Origin: Mycobacterium kansasii ATCC 12478
Lineage (GTDB): Bacteria; Actinomycetota; Actinomycetes; Mycobacteriales; Mycobacteriaceae
Length of the DNA stretch: 64,000 bases
NCBI RefSeq assembly: GCF_000157895.3
Contig: NC_022663.1
Span: 4,464,001 to 4,528,000 of the forward strand
Direction: 5' to 3'
The translations under genes were made by a program, and so were the position numbers. The notes under the pieces were generated by a model. It was not told where the DNA came from. It did no database searches and saw only the letters and a list, made by a program, of their open reading frames with translations. Each line of letters starts with the position of its first letter. The stretch's first letter is position 1. This document shows, piece after piece, positions 9,901-18,535 of the stretch.

Positions 9901-10247
9901 CGCAGTTCCTGCGTGCCGACCTGGACGCGATGGGGGTGCTCCCCGCCGACGCACTGGGATCGGTACCCGACGGCGACCGGGTGCTGATCGCCGGTGCGGT
10001 GACCCATCGGCAGCGGCCCGGGACGGCCCAAGGGGTGACCTTCATCAACCTCGAAGACGAGACCGGAATGGTCAACGTGCTCTGCACACCGGGGGTGTGG
10101 GCACGGCACCGCAAGCTGGCGAACACGGCGCCGGCGCTGCTGATCCGCGGCCAGGTCCAAAACGCCAGCGGCGCAATCACCGTCGTAGCCGAGCGGCTGG
10201 GCCGCATCAGCCTGGCGGTGGGCTCGAGGTCCCGCGACTTCCGCTGA
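6945..10247 (+). CDS. dnaE2: Error-prone DNA polymerase III alpha subunit DnaE2
   Basis: C-family polymerase that performs damage-induced mutagenic translesion synthesis with ImuA' and ImuB. 1,100 residues. An N-terminal PHP domain (AELHAHTAYSFLDGAS, LTDHNGLYGAV) is followed by the palm with the catalytic acidic run PPDIDIDIESDRREKVIQYV and by GRGSAANSAVCYALG. The fingers contain ALIRPGPIQGGSVHPYIRRR, and a C-terminal OB fold ends in SGAITVVAERLGRISLAVG. It is almost collinear with M. tuberculosis Rv3370c. An in-frame ATG exists at 6903, but the SOS box lies inside that extension, so the start is set at 6945 (MGWGNGPPSWAEMERVL), which also matches the Rv3370c N terminus. The message may be leaderless. 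LexA/RecA control is expected. Confidence 0.97.
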   Translation: MGWGNGPPSWAEMERVLDGKPRHAGAPVAAEPADDAGLEGPWSRQRGTYQPPENARVRSSAAYAELHAHTAYSFLDGASTPEELVEEAARLDLCALALTDHNGLYGAVRFAEAAAELDMRTVFGAELSLGSEARTEQPDPPGPHLLVLARGPEGYRRLSRQLAAAHLAGGEKGKPRYDFDALTEAAGGHWHILTGCRKGHVRQALSEGGPDAAQRALADLVDRFGAYRVSIELTHHGHPLDDERNATLAGLAPRFGVGVVATTGAHFAHPSRSRLAMAMGAIRARQSLDSAAGWLAPLGGSHLRSGDEMARMFAWRPEAVTAAAELGGQCAFELALIAPQLPPFDVPGGHTEDSWLRQLVMAGARHRYGPPDGAPRAYAQIGHELKVIAQLKFPGYFLVVHDITQFCRRNNILCQGRGSAANSAVCYALGITAVDPVANELLFERFLSPARDGPPDIDIDIESDRREKVIQYVYDKYGRDYAAQVANVITYRGRSAVRDMARALGFSQGQQDAWSKQISHWNGQAAEVDGIPEQVVDLATQIRNLPRHMGIHSGGMVICDRPIADVCPVEWARMENRSVLQWDKDDCAAIGLVKFDLLGLGMLSALHYAMDLVAEHKGLEVDLAKLDLSEPAVYEMLARADSVGVFQVESRAQMATLPRLRPRVFYDLVVEVALIRPGPIQGGSVHPYIRRRNGIDPVVYEHPSMAPALRKTLGVPLFQEQLMQLAVDCAGFTAAEADQLRRAMGSKRSTERMQRLRGRFYDGMRALHGTRDEVIDRIYEKLEAFANFGFPESHALSFASLVFYSAWFKLHHPAAFCAALLRAQPMGFYSPQSLVADARRHGVVVHGPDVNASLAHATLENAGMEVRLGLGAVRHIGDDLAEKLVGERNANGPFASLLDLASRVQLSVPQTEALATAGALGCFGMSRREALWAAGAAATQRPDRLPGVGAQGADGSHIPVLPGMSELELAAADVWATGISPDSYPTQFLRADLDAMGVLPADALGSVPDGDRVLIAGAVTHRQRPGTAQGVTFINLEDETGMVNVLCTPGVWARHRKLANTAPALLIRGQVQNASGAITVVAERLGRISLAVGSRSRDFR

Positions 10248-10305
10248 TCCCTCGCGCCGAGATTGCGTCGGGCAGTTCACTTTCGGGCCGCACGGGGGGA
10301 GTCCT

Positions 10306-10334
10306 ATATGGGGACACCGGTAGCCTCCCCATAT
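10306..10334. promoter_or_regulatory. Inverted repeat overlapping the nitroreductase start
   Basis: ATATGGGGA (10306-10314) and TCCCCATAT (10326-10334) form a perfect 9-bp inverted repeat with an 11-base gap. The right arm runs into the ATG at 10333. It could be an operator or a hairpin that limits initiation. Confidence 0.4.
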
Positions 10335-10977
10335 GGCCCTGAATCTGACCGTCGACGAAGTCCTGACCACCACCCGCTCGGTCCGCAAACGCCTCGACTT
10401 CGACCAGCCGGTACCCCGCGACGTGCTGATGGAATGCCTCGAACTGGCGCTGCAGGCGCCCACCGGTTCCAATTCCCAGGGCTGGCAGTGGGTGTTCGTC
10501 GAGGACGCCGCCACCAAGAAAGCAATCGCCGACGTCTACCTGACCAATGCCCGGGCATACCTCAGCGCACCTGCACCCGAGTACCCCGAGGGCGACACCC
10601 GCGGTGAGCGGATGGGCAAGGTCAGAAATTCCGCGACCTATCTCGCCGAGCACATGCACGAAGCGCCGGTGCTGATGATCCCGTGCATCCAGGGCCGGGA
10701 GGACCAGACACCGCTCGGCGGTGTGTCGTTCTGGGCCTCGCTGTTCCCGGCTGTGTGGAGCTTCTGCCTGGCGCTGCGGTCCCGCGGGCTCGGTTCCTGC
10801 TGGACGACGTTGCACCTGCTGGGCGACGGTGAGCGGCAGGTGGCCGACCTGCTCGGTATTCCCTACGACCAGTACAGCCAGGGCGGGCTGTTCCCGATCG
10901 CCTACACCAAAGGCACCGACTTCCGGCCGGCCAAGCGGCTGCCCACCGAAAGCCTGACGCACTGGAACAGCTGGTAA
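10333..10977 (+). CDS. Nitroreductase family protein (Rv3368c-like)
   Basis: 214-residue FMN-dependent nitroreductase-family oxidoreductase, expected to be a cytosolic homodimer using NAD(P)H; the physiological substrate is unknown. Visible family features are the N-terminal TTRSVRKRLDFDQPVP (FMN phosphate-binding R-S-V-R), LELALQAPTGSNSQGWQWVFV, and a C-terminal LGSCWTTLHLLGDGE segment with GGLFPIAYTKG. Gene order matches Rv3368c downstream of dnaE2, but no Rv3369-like gene lies between them here. Its stop codon abuts the stop of the convergent PE_PGRS gene with no gap. Confidence 0.88.
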   Translation: MALNLTVDEVLTTTRSVRKRLDFDQPVPRDVLMECLELALQAPTGSNSQGWQWVFVEDAATKKAIADVYLTNARAYLSAPAPEYPEGDTRGERMGKVRNSATYLAEHMHEAPVLMIPCIQGREDQTPLGGVSFWASLFPAVWSFCLALRSRGLGSCWTTLHLLGDGERQVADLLGIPYDQYSQGGLFPIAYTKGTDFRPAKRLPTESLTHWNSW

Positions 10978-12759
10978 CTAGCCCGGCTTGCCGTTGCTGC
11001 CGTTGACGCCGTTGAAGGCGTCGCCGCCGAGGCCGGCTTTGCCGTCGAATCCGGAGACATCGGTACCGAGTGCGCCTGCGCCGCCGTTGCCGGGGGTGCC
11101 GTGGGTGCCGCCGCCACCACCGATGCCCCCGCCACCGCCAATCCCGGCGGCGCCCAGCTGGCCGCTGAGCAATCCGCTGCGCCCGCCGGCGCCGCCGTGA
11201 CCGCCGTCACCCCCGTCGCCGCCCGTTCCACCGTGACCGGCATTACCGCCAGCGCCACCGTCACCGCCGTCGGTCACATAGTGTTCGCTGAATGCGGTGG
11301 CTCCGGGGGCCCCGTCGATGCCGGTGCCACCGGCACCCCCGACCCCGCCGGCGCCGCCGCTACCGCCTTGCCCGCCGCTGCCGCCGTTGCCGGCCAGCCA
11401 GCCGGCGGCGCCACCGGCGCCGCCGGTGCCGCCGCTGCCGCCGTGCCCTCCGTGCCCGCCGGTGCCGCCGCTGCCGCCATTGCCGCCGGCACCCCCGCTG
11501 GCGACGGCAAATGTAGAGGCGGCACCGTTACCGCCGGGAACACCGTTGAAGCCGCCGGCACCGCCGGTGCCGCCGATATCGCCGTTACCGCCGATTGCGC
11601 CGTTGCCGCCGGCGCCGCCGGCGCCGCCGTTGCCGACCAGCCACCCGCCGTTGCCGCCGGCGCCCCCGACACCGCCGGCGCCGCCGGCCTGGCCGTTGGT
11701 GCCGGCGCCGCCGTCGCCGCCGTTACCGCCGTTACCGCCCAACGCGGGACCGAATTCGGATGCGGCGGGACCTCCGGAGCCACCGGCGCCGCCGGTGGCG
11801 CCGCCGTAACCGCCCGTGGCGCCGTTGCCGCCGGCACCTCCGACGGCGCCGAAGCTGGTCGTGAAGTTGGCATTGGCAGCGCCGCCGTCGCCGCCGTTGC
11901 CGCCGTTGATGCCGGCACCGCCGGTCGTGCCGTCACCGCCTTTGGTACCCGTCTCAAAGCCGTTCGGGCCGGGCACGTTGCTGTCACCGGGCTTGCCGTT
12001 GAGGCCCGGGTCGGTGACCGGTGTCGGGTTGACACCGTTGTTGCCGGCCAGGCCGGCGCCGCCGTGACCGCCGGTGCCTCCGTCGCCCCACAGCCCGGCG
12101 GCGCCGCCGGCCCCCCCGTTGCCGCCGCTGCCGCCGGCGAGCACCGCATTGCCGCCGACGCCGCCGTTGCCGCCGTTGCCGGTCAGCCAGCCGCCGTGAC
12201 CGCCGGCGCCGCCGGCCGCACCGGCGCCGCCGGCCCCGCCGATGCCGCCATTGCCGATCAGTCCGGCGCTGCCGCCGTTGCCGCCGGCCAGGCCGGACCC
12301 GGCCGGTTGGGAGTAGCCGGCGCCGCCGTTGCCGAACAGCAGTCCGCCGTCTTGTCCGTTGGGGTTGGTCGCGGTACCGGCCGCGCCGTCGCCGATCAAC
12401 GGACGCCCCAACAAGGCCTGGGTCGGGGCGTTGATCGCGCCGAACACGTCTTGCTCCAGGGTCTGCAGCGGGGAGGCGTTGGCCGCCTCGGCGTGGGCAT
12501 AAGCGCCGGCACCGGCGGTCAATGCCTGCACGAAGCGGTCGTGAAAGGCCGTCATCTGCGCGGCCACCTCTTGGTAGGCCTGGCCGTGCGTGGAAAACAG
12601 CGACGCGATGGCCGCCGAGACCTCGTCGCCACCGGCGGCCAGCAACCCGGTGGTGGCACCCGCCGCGGAGGAATTGGCGCTCCTGAGGGCCGCGCCGAAC
12701 TCGGCAACTTTCGTCGCTGCCGCGCTGACCGCTTCGGGGACCGCCACCAGGTAAGACAT
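10978..12759 (-). CDS. PE_PGRS family protein (PE_PGRS51 position)
   Basis: 593-residue PE_PGRS protein. The PE domain (MSYLVAVPEAVSAAATKVAEF) covers about the first 95 residues, followed by the GRPLIGDGAAGTATNPNG linker and a PGRS region to the C terminus. The PGRS part is interrupted near residues 245-280 by non-repeat sequence (NNGVNPTPVTDPGLNGKPGDS) and ends in collagen-like GVNGSNGKPG. Its place between the nitroreductase and trmL corresponds to M. tuberculosis PE_PGRS51 (Rv3367). Likely ESX-5-exported and surface-associated; function unknown. The gene converges head-on with the nitroreductase, stop codon to stop codon. Confidence 0.95.
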   Translation of the reverse strand: MSYLVAVPEAVSAAATKVAEFGAALRSANSSAAGATTGLLAAGGDEVSAAIASLFSTHGQAYQEVAAQMTAFHDRFVQALTAGAGAYAHAEAANASPLQTLEQDVFGAINAPTQALLGRPLIGDGAAGTATNPNGQDGGLLFGNGGAGYSQPAGSGLAGGNGGSAGLIGNGGIGGAGGAGAAGGAGGHGGWLTGNGGNGGVGGNAVLAGGSGGNGGAGGAAGLWGDGGTGGHGGAGLAGNNGVNPTPVTDPGLNGKPGDSNVPGPNGFETGTKGGDGTTGGAGINGGNGGDGGAANANFTTSFGAVGGAGGNGATGGYGGATGGAGGSGGPAASEFGPALGGNGGNGGDGGAGTNGQAGGAGGVGGAGGNGGWLVGNGGAGGAGGNGAIGGNGDIGGTGGAGGFNGVPGGNGAASTFAVASGGAGGNGGSGGTGGHGGHGGSGGTGGAGGAAGWLAGNGGSGGQGGSGGAGGVGGAGGTGIDGAPGATAFSEHYVTDGGDGGAGGNAGHGGTGGDGGDGGHGGAGGRSGLLSGQLGAAGIGGGGGIGGGGGTHGTPGNGGAGALGTDVSGFDGKAGLGGDAFNGVNGSNGKPG

Positions 12760-12901
12760 CGCTGTCCTTTCGGGCCATCACCGCGAAATCCGCGATTCCC
12801 CCGTAACGTATGGCGGCCAAATCCGGGTGAGCCGGCGTTCGGATCCGAACCACAGCAGATTCACAGCCGACGGTCATCCGATTCCCAGGAAACCGAGCCC
12901 T

Positions 12902-13366
12902 CTAGAGTGCTCCGGAATAGTCGTGCTGCCGCCACGCCTCATACACGGCCACCGCCGCGGCGTTGGACAGGTTCAGCGAACGCCGGCCCGCCAGCATGGG
13001 AATGCGCACCTGTTCGGTGATGTGCGCGTCGGCCAGGGTCGCCGCGTCCAGCCCGGTGGGTTCCGGTCCGAACATCAGCACGTCCCCCGCGCGGTAGCTG
13101 ACGTCGGAAAACGGTGTCGTGGCCTGGGCGGTGAACGCGAACACCCGCGCCGGCAACAGCGCGTCCCACGCTGCCGTCAGCGATGCATGGACCGTGACCG
13201 ACGCCAGGTCGTGGTAGTCCAGACCGGCCCGCCGCAGCTTGGGCTCGGACAGGTCGAAACCCAGCGGTTCCACCAGATGCAGTTCGCAACCGGTGGCGGC
13301 GGCGGTGCGGATGGCGTTTCCGGTATTGGGCGCAATACATGGGGAAACAAACATCAGCTTGAACAC
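12902..13366 (-). CDS. trmL: tRNA (cytidine/uridine-34-2'-O)-methyltransferase, SPOUT family
   Basis: 154-residue minimal SpoU/TrmH methyltransferase, the size typical of TrmL, which methylates the ribose at the wobble position of tRNA-Leu using SAM. The three knot motifs are visible: NTGNAIRTAAATGCELHLVEPLGF, FGPEPTGL, and IPMLAGRRSLNLSNAAAVAVYEAWRQ. The N terminus MFKLMFVSPCIAPNTGN fits the family, so the start at 13366 is good. It corresponds to spoU Rv3366. The roughly 216 bp to the divergent AraC gene show no recognisable gene. Confidence 0.9.
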   Translation of the reverse strand: MFKLMFVSPCIAPNTGNAIRTAAATGCELHLVEPLGFDLSEPKLRRAGLDYHDLASVTVHASLTAAWDALLPARVFAFTAQATTPFSDVSYRAGDVLMFGPEPTGLDAATLADAHITEQVRIPMLAGRRSLNLSNAAAVAVYEAWRQHDYSGAL

Positions 13367-13582
13367 CAGGCCATCCTCTCAGCGCAGGCGTCGCGCCACA
13401 TGGCGACGAAGCGCACCCAGGTGACCAACGCCGGTACGGTTGAGTAAGGCGCTGCGTGGACCGGATCAGCGGCCCGCGCCACATCGGGAATCCGGGGGCC
13501 CGGACCGCGCGGGCGGCGGTGCCGCCGTAACGGCGACCGGACCGTTGCGGTGAAAGGGCGAAGAGTGCGGTGCGAGATCTCG

Positions 13583-14599
13583 ATGTCGACGGGGCCGGCC
13601 GCCCGGTCCAGGCCACGGCCACGCGAACCGGCCCGCGAATCGGCGCCGCGCGAACTCGATTTCGACAGCAGCGATCTCGCTGAGACCGAAGATTTCCTCG
13701 TCCGGACCTACACCAAGATGCGTATCAGCGGCGAGGGCCGCATGTGCCGCGCGCGTATCCAACGCCGTTGTCTGGGCTCGCTCAGCATCGATGAACTGTC
13801 GTTCAGTTACGACATGGGCTACGACGCAAACCCGCTGGGGAAGATCCTGCTCTGCCGGGTCCGCAGGGGCCGGATCGAGGAGAACTTCATCGGCGAACCG
13901 CAGCACGTGTTGGCCGCCGGTGAGCTCGCCATGATCGGCCCGCCGGAGCTGCCCCATTCCGGGCGGGTCCGCCACGCCGGCTACCAGCTGATCGGGTTTG
14001 ACCCCGCGTTGCTGGATCGCGTGGCACCCAACGCCCCGGACCGGGCCCACGAGCCGGTTCGCTTGACCGGCCATCGACCCGTATCGGTTGCGGCCGGCAA
14101 CAGGCTCACCGCCTTGATCGACTATCTGCGGGACCACATTCTGGCTGATCCGAGCGCCGCCTCGGCGCCGCTGGTGATCGACACCGCGGCGGCGCACTTG
14201 GCCGTCGCCACCCTCAACGCCTTCCCCCACAGCGCGTTGCTCGATCCCACCCCGACCGACCGGCGTGATTCGGCCCAGCCGGTGCTGCTGCGCCGGGCCA
14301 TGGCGTTCATCGAGGAAAACGCTCACCAAGACATCGCGTTGGCGGACATCGCCGCCCACGTCTACGTGACCCCGCGTGCGCTGCAGTACATGTTCCGCCA
14401 GCGCCTGGACTGCACGCCGATGCAGTATCTTCGCCGAGTCCGGCTGGACCGGGCGCACCGCGAGCTGCTGGATTCCTCCCGGGCGAGCGCCACGGTCAAG
14501 CAGATCGCCAATCGATGGGGCTTTATCCACATCGGCAGGTTCGCCATTTACTACCGAGAGACCTACGGCCGCTCGCCCCATGCGACCTTGCGGGGTTGA
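13583..14599 (+). CDS. AraC-family transcriptional regulator
   Basis: 338-residue regulator. The N-terminal part (about residues 25-220) resembles an AraC ligand-binding/cupin-like domain (LGKILLCRVRRGRIEENF, AGELAMIGPPELPHSG). The C-terminal 100 residues are two helix-turn-helix motifs: IALADIAAHVYVTPRALQYMF, followed by ATVKQIANRWGFIHIGRFAIYYRETYGRSP. The longer in-frame ATG at 13550 adds 11 residues; 13583 was preferred without a decisive ribosome-binding site. No target is evident. It converges with the GAF-ANTAR gene, and the backbone order in M. tuberculosis does not include it, so it is probably accessory. Confidence 0.82.
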   Translation: MSTGPAARSRPRPREPARESAPRELDFDSSDLAETEDFLVRTYTKMRISGEGRMCRARIQRRCLGSLSIDELSFSYDMGYDANPLGKILLCRVRRGRIEENFIGEPQHVLAAGELAMIGPPELPHSGRVRHAGYQLIGFDPALLDRVAPNAPDRAHEPVRLTGHRPVSVAAGNRLTALIDYLRDHILADPSAASAPLVIDTAAAHLAVATLNAFPHSALLDPTPTDRRDSAQPVLLRRAMAFIEENAHQDIALADIAAHVYVTPRALQYMFRQRLDCTPMQYLRRVRLDRAHRELLDSSRASATVKQIANRWGFIHIGRFAIYYRETYGRSPHATLRG

Positions 14600-14626
14600 C
14601 ACCGAGCCCTGGGCCGGCCCGCCGCG

Positions 14627-15379
14627 CTAGCGGCGCTTGAGCTCGATCAGCTTCTCGGCGATCTCGACGATCTTGGTATTGGATTCCTGCGACAGTCGGC
14701 GCAGCAATTCGAAGGCGGCGACTGCGTTGATGTCGAACCGTTCCATGAGGATCCCCTTGGCCTGGCCGATCAGGTCGCGGCTGGCCAACGCGCTGCGGAA
14801 TTGCTGTTGGCGGCGGATCAGGTTCCAGACCACGGTGGTGTGTGCGGCAAAGACCAGTCCCAGCTCGACGGATTCGTCGTCGAAGGCCCGGGTGGAGTCC
14901 GCGTAGAAGTTCAGGGCGGCCAGTGCCTTGTCGCTGCCGAAGAGCCGGAACGACATGATCGAGCGCACCGGGGTGCGGTCCAGCGCCGCGGTGCGATAGC
15001 GCGGCCAGCGCCCATCGGTCGTCAGGTCGTCGATGCGGATGGTGTGCTGCTCCCAGGCCGCCGACAGACACGGACCCTCGCGCACATCGCGCTGTACGTC
15101 GTCGAGCAAGGCCGGGTAGCGGTGCGTGGCGGCCAACGTCTCGATGGTCCCGGAGGTGTCGACGACGGTGACGCCGAGATACTGAGCGCCGGGGACCGAA
15201 GCCACCGTGATCGCGTTGATGTCGCGCAGCGCCGATTCGAAATCCGTTTCGCCGCGGCGTTGCAACTCGTCGACCTCGCTGAGCACCGTGTACATGTGTT
15301 GTCGCTCAGGCGACAACCCCGTCTCGGGCCGTCTCGAGTCGTCGCCGGGCCGCGAGTCGGCACCCTCGCCGCAGCGCAT
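14627..15379 (-). CDS. GAF and ANTAR domain regulator
   Basis: 250-residue predicted RNA-binding antiterminator. A GAF sensor domain occupies about residues 35-185 (TVVDTSGTIETLAATHRYPALLDD, GPCLSAAWEQHTIRIDDL). An ANTAR domain follows at the C terminus (FRSALASRDLIGQAKGILMERF, then INAVAAFELLRRLSQESNTKIVEIAEKLI), with the conserved IGQAKGILM. ANTAR proteins bind dual-hexaloop RNAs to prevent termination; the target here is unknown. Starts at 15379 (used here) or 15295 (MYTVLSEVDELQ) are both possible. Confidence 0.85.
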   Translation of the reverse strand: MRCGEGADSRPGDDSRRPETGLSPERQHMYTVLSEVDELQRRGETDFESALRDINAITVASVPGAQYLGVTVVDTSGTIETLAATHRYPALLDDVQRDVREGPCLSAAWEQHTIRIDDLTTDGRWPRYRTAALDRTPVRSIMSFRLFGSDKALAALNFYADSTRAFDDESVELGLVFAAHTTVVWNLIRRQQQFRSALASRDLIGQAKGILMERFDINAVAAFELLRRLSQESNTKIVEIAEKLIELKRR

Positions 15380-15832
15380 GAATCCTCACCCCCTCCCCAC
15401 CGGCACCCGGGTAGCCCCCCATGCAGGACTATCCCATCGGCCGACCAGGCCGACAAACGCCGCCGCCGGCTTGCTCAACGCTGCAAAGGCACCCGGGGTG
15501 CGCGTTAATCCGGTGCAACACAACATAATTCGGGAGCGAGGCGGAAAACTGCTTCGCATGCCGGATCGCCGGTGACCACGCAGTCTTCGCATTTCGGACT
15601 ACTGCCGGCGCCCGGTGTGTTGCGGCCGACGTTATCTGCTCAGTAACAATTGTGGAGGCCTCGGCTTTGTTCACAGGGGAGCCTGTCATACTCGTCGGAT
15701 TGCCAGGCGTTTGCGTTGGCTCTCAGCTGCCGGGGCGGGCGGAACAAGGCAGGAAGTTTTGATGAGTCTCTGGTCTCTGCAAACGCGACGAATCAGGGGT
15801 GCGGCCGGTTGCCCGGCCGCAATAACGTGACC
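15380..15832. other. Divergent intergenic region before the sensor operon
   Basis: About 450 bp between the GAF-ANTAR gene and the plus-strand sensor operon. No convincing gene is seen. TTGTTC-N16-TACTCG near 15674-15701 is a weak promoter candidate for the sensor operon. The last 35 bases hold the hairpin described separately. Confidence 0.5.
15800..15821 (+). promoter_or_regulatory. 5'-UTR hairpin ahead of the sensor gene
   Basis: TGCGGCCGG and CCGGCCGCA form a perfect 9-bp GC-rich stem with a TTGC loop, ending 11 bases before the ATG at 15833. It would occupy the ribosome-binding region and may lower translation. It lacks a T-run, so it is not a standard terminator. Confidence 0.45.
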
Positions 15833-18535
15833 ATGTTCGCCCGCCCGACCACTCCGGTCGCGGCGGTTCCACCCGAGGTGCGCGGCGCCCAACGGCGACC
15901 CGCGAGGCACCGCCCCGCGGCCTGGTCGCTGAGCAACTGGCCGGTTGGATGGAAAGTCGTCGCGATCGCCGTGGTACCGCTGCTGCTGGCGACGGTATTC
16001 GGAGTGTTGCGAATCGACGCCGCGATGGCCAATTCCGGAAATCTGCGGCTGGTTGCTGCCCGCGCCAACGTGATACCGGCGATCACCAAGTACATGTCGG
16101 CACTAGACGTGGCATTGCTGGCGAGTTCGACCGGACGCGACGTCGAGGGAGCCAAGAAGAACTTCACGGCCCGCAAGTACGAGTTGCAGACCCGCCTGGC
16201 CGACACCGACGTGATCCCCGACGTCCGGTCCGGGGTTAACACGCTGCTGAACGGCGGCCAGGCATTGCTGGACAAGGTGCTGGAGAACAGCATCGGTCTG
16301 CGGGACCGGATCACCACCTATGCGCCGCTGCTGTTGACGGCCGAGGATGCGATCAACGCGTCCGTGCGGGTCGACAGTGAGCAGATACGGGCCCAGGTTC
16401 AGGGCCTGAGCCGCGCCGTCGGAGCCCGCGGGCAGATGACGATGCAGGAGATCCTGGTGACCCGCGGCGCCGATCTTCCCGAGCCGCAACTGCGCACCTC
16501 GATGATCACCCTGGCCGGCACCGAACCGTCGACGCTGTTCGGGATGAGCGAAGTGCTCGGGGTCGGCTCGCCGGACGCCAAGAACCTGCAGCAGCAGCTG
16601 CTGACCCGGATGGCGATCATGTCCGATCCGGCCAGCGAGCTCGTCGACAACCCCGAACTGCTGCGTTCGATCAAGGTCACCGACGGGATCGCCGAGCAGG
16701 TCATCAAGGGCGCCACCGCGTCGGTGACGAATTCGGTCCAGGCGCAGGCCACCGCGCGGCGCGACGCCGCCGTCCGCGACGCCGTGCTTGTGCTGGCCGC
16801 CATCGCGATCGCACTGGTCGTCGTGTTGCTCGTGGCGCGAGCGCTGGTCCGGCCGCTGCGAGTACTGCGCGACGGCGCGCTGAAAGTCGCCCACACCGAC
16901 CTCGAGGGCGAAATCGCCCGGGTGCGAGCCGGCGCCGAGCCGCAGCCGCAGCCGCTGGCCGTCTACACCACCGAGGAAATCGGCCAGGTCGCCCATGCGG
17001 TCGACGAACTGCACACCCAGGCCCTGCTGCTGGCCGGCGACGAGGCGCGGCTGCGGCTGCTGGTCAACGACATGTTCGAAACCATGTCGCGGCGTAGCCG
17101 TTCCCTGGTCGACCAGCAGCTGTCGCTGATCGACCGGCTCGAGCGCAACGAGCAGGACCCCGACCGGCTCGACAGCCTGTTCCGGCTGGATCACCTTGCC
17201 GCGCGGCTGCGCCGCAACAGCGCTAACCTGCTGGTTCTGGCGGGTGCGGAGATTTCCCGGGAGCGGCGCGAACCGGTTCCGTTGCCGACGGTGGTCAGCG
17301 CCGCCGTCTCGGAAGTCGAGGATTATCGCCGTGTCGCCGTCGGCGGCGTGGCCGACTGCAAGGTGATCGGCGGGGCCGCCGGCAGTGTGATCCACCTGCT
17401 CGCCGAGCTGATCGACAACGCGCTGAGCTATTCGCCGCCCACCACGACCGTTCGGGTGTCGGCGGTTCGCGGCAGCGCGGGTGGGGTGCTGCTGCGCGTC
17501 GCCGACTGCGGCTTGGGCATGACCGACTCCGATCGGCGCATCGCCAACATGCGGCTGCAGTCCGGCGGCGAGGTGACCCCTGACAATGCGCGCCACATGG
17601 GTCTTTTCGTGGTCGGCCGGCTGGCGGCCCGCCATGGCATCCGGGTGGGGTTGCGCGGCCCGTCGACCGGTGAAGCCGGTAATGGCACCACCGCCGAGGT
17701 CTACCTGCCCGTGGCCGTGCTGGCCGGCGGCGAGTCGCCGGCGAGCCAGGCCGGTGCGCCCGCGCCCACGCCGCGGCCCTTCATCATCAAGCCGCCCACC
17801 CCCGAACCGGCGGCGGACCCGGCCGCGACGTCGTCGTACCAGAACGGTGCCGACAAGCCGGTGCCGCCGGTGACCTTGCTGCCGCGTCGCAAGCCGGGCT
17901 CCAGCGGCATCACCGACATTCCCGCCCCGCCCGCCGGGCAGCAGCCACGGGCCCGGCGCGAGCTGAAAACGCCGTGGTGGGAGACCCGGCACGACGCCCG
18001 GCACGACGCTCAACGCGACGCCCAGCAGACCCCGGCCCAGACACCGCCAACGAAACAGGCCACCGCGTCGGATACCTCCGCATTTTTCGCACAGCGCTCG
18101 ACTGCCGCCGCTGCGCGGCCCGCCGATCCGCCGCCCAAACCGTCGGTTCCGGCCGGTCCCGTTGACGACGACGTGATCTACCAGCGGATGCTGTCGGAAA
18201 TGATGGGTGACCCGCGCGAGCTGGCCGCAAGCCCCGATCTGGATTGGCGGTCGGTGTGGGACCGCGGCTGGTCGGCCGCCGCCCAGGCCCAGGACAAGCC
18301 GGTGGAATCGCGCACCGACCACGGCCTGCCGGTGCGCACCCCCGGCGCCCGGCTGGTCCCCGGCGCCGCCGAACCCGAGCCCGGCGTCGGACCGCATCCC
18401 GACCGGCAACCGCCGGCTGCGGCCGCGGTGCGTGACCCCGATGCGGTTCGAGCCTCCATCGGCAGCCACTTCGGTGGCGTGCACACCGGCCGGGCGCACG
18501 CCCGCACGACCAGTCAGGAAGCCGATCAGCAATGA
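15833..18535 (+). CDS. Nitrate/nitrite-sensor-like histidine kinase (Rv3365c-like)
   Basis: 900-residue membrane sensor. TM1 is near residues 37-60 (VVAIAVVPLLLATVFGVL). An extracytoplasmic helical nitrate-sensor-like region follows, then TM2 near 315-340 (LVLAAIAIALVVVLLVARAL), a HAMP segment, and a kinase ATPase domain with N box ELIDNALSYSPP and G box VADCGLGMTDSDRR. A proline-rich tail of about 300 residues follows. A clear DHp phospho-acceptor helix is not obvious. The start follows the MFARPTTPV N terminus; the longer 15650 frame lacks support. It heads a Cvn-type (conservon) operon of sensor, roadblock protein, DUF742 protein and GTPase, as in streptomycetes, and overlaps the next gene by ATGA. 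Confidence 0.88.
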   Translation: MFARPTTPVAAVPPEVRGAQRRPARHRPAAWSLSNWPVGWKVVAIAVVPLLLATVFGVLRIDAAMANSGNLRLVAARANVIPAITKYMSALDVALLASSTGRDVEGAKKNFTARKYELQTRLADTDVIPDVRSGVNTLLNGGQALLDKVLENSIGLRDRITTYAPLLLTAEDAINASVRVDSEQIRAQVQGLSRAVGARGQMTMQEILVTRGADLPEPQLRTSMITLAGTEPSTLFGMSEVLGVGSPDAKNLQQQLLTRMAIMSDPASELVDNPELLRSIKVTDGIAEQVIKGATASVTNSVQAQATARRDAAVRDAVLVLAAIAIALVVVLLVARALVRPLRVLRDGALKVAHTDLEGEIARVRAGAEPQPQPLAVYTTEEIGQVAHAVDELHTQALLLAGDEARLRLLVNDMFETMSRRSRSLVDQQLSLIDRLERNEQDPDRLDSLFRLDHLAARLRRNSANLLVLAGAEISRERREPVPLPTVVSAAVSEVEDYRRVAVGGVADCKVIGGAAGSVIHLLAELIDNALSYSPPTTTVRVSAVRGSAGGVLLRVADCGLGMTDSDRRIANMRLQSGGEVTPDNARHMGLFVVGRLAARHGIRVGLRGPSTGEAGNGTTAEVYLPVAVLAGGESPASQAGAPAPTPRPFIIKPPTPEPAADPAATSSYQNGADKPVPPVTLLPRRKPGSSGITDIPAPPAGQQPRARRELKTPWWETRHDARHDAQRDAQQTPAQTPPTKQATASDTSAFFAQRSTAAAARPADPPPKPSVPAGPVDDDVIYQRMLSEMMGDPRELAASPDLDWRSVWDRGWSAAAQAQDKPVESRTDHGLPVRTPGARLVPGAAEPEPGVGPHPDRQPPAAAAVRDPDAVRASIGSHFGGVHTGRAHARTTSQEADQQ

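Noticed and set aside
11101..13020. 639-codon plus-strand ORF opposite the second PE_PGRS
   Set aside because: Alanine-rich antisense of PGRS repeats running on into trmL antisense; no family sequence.
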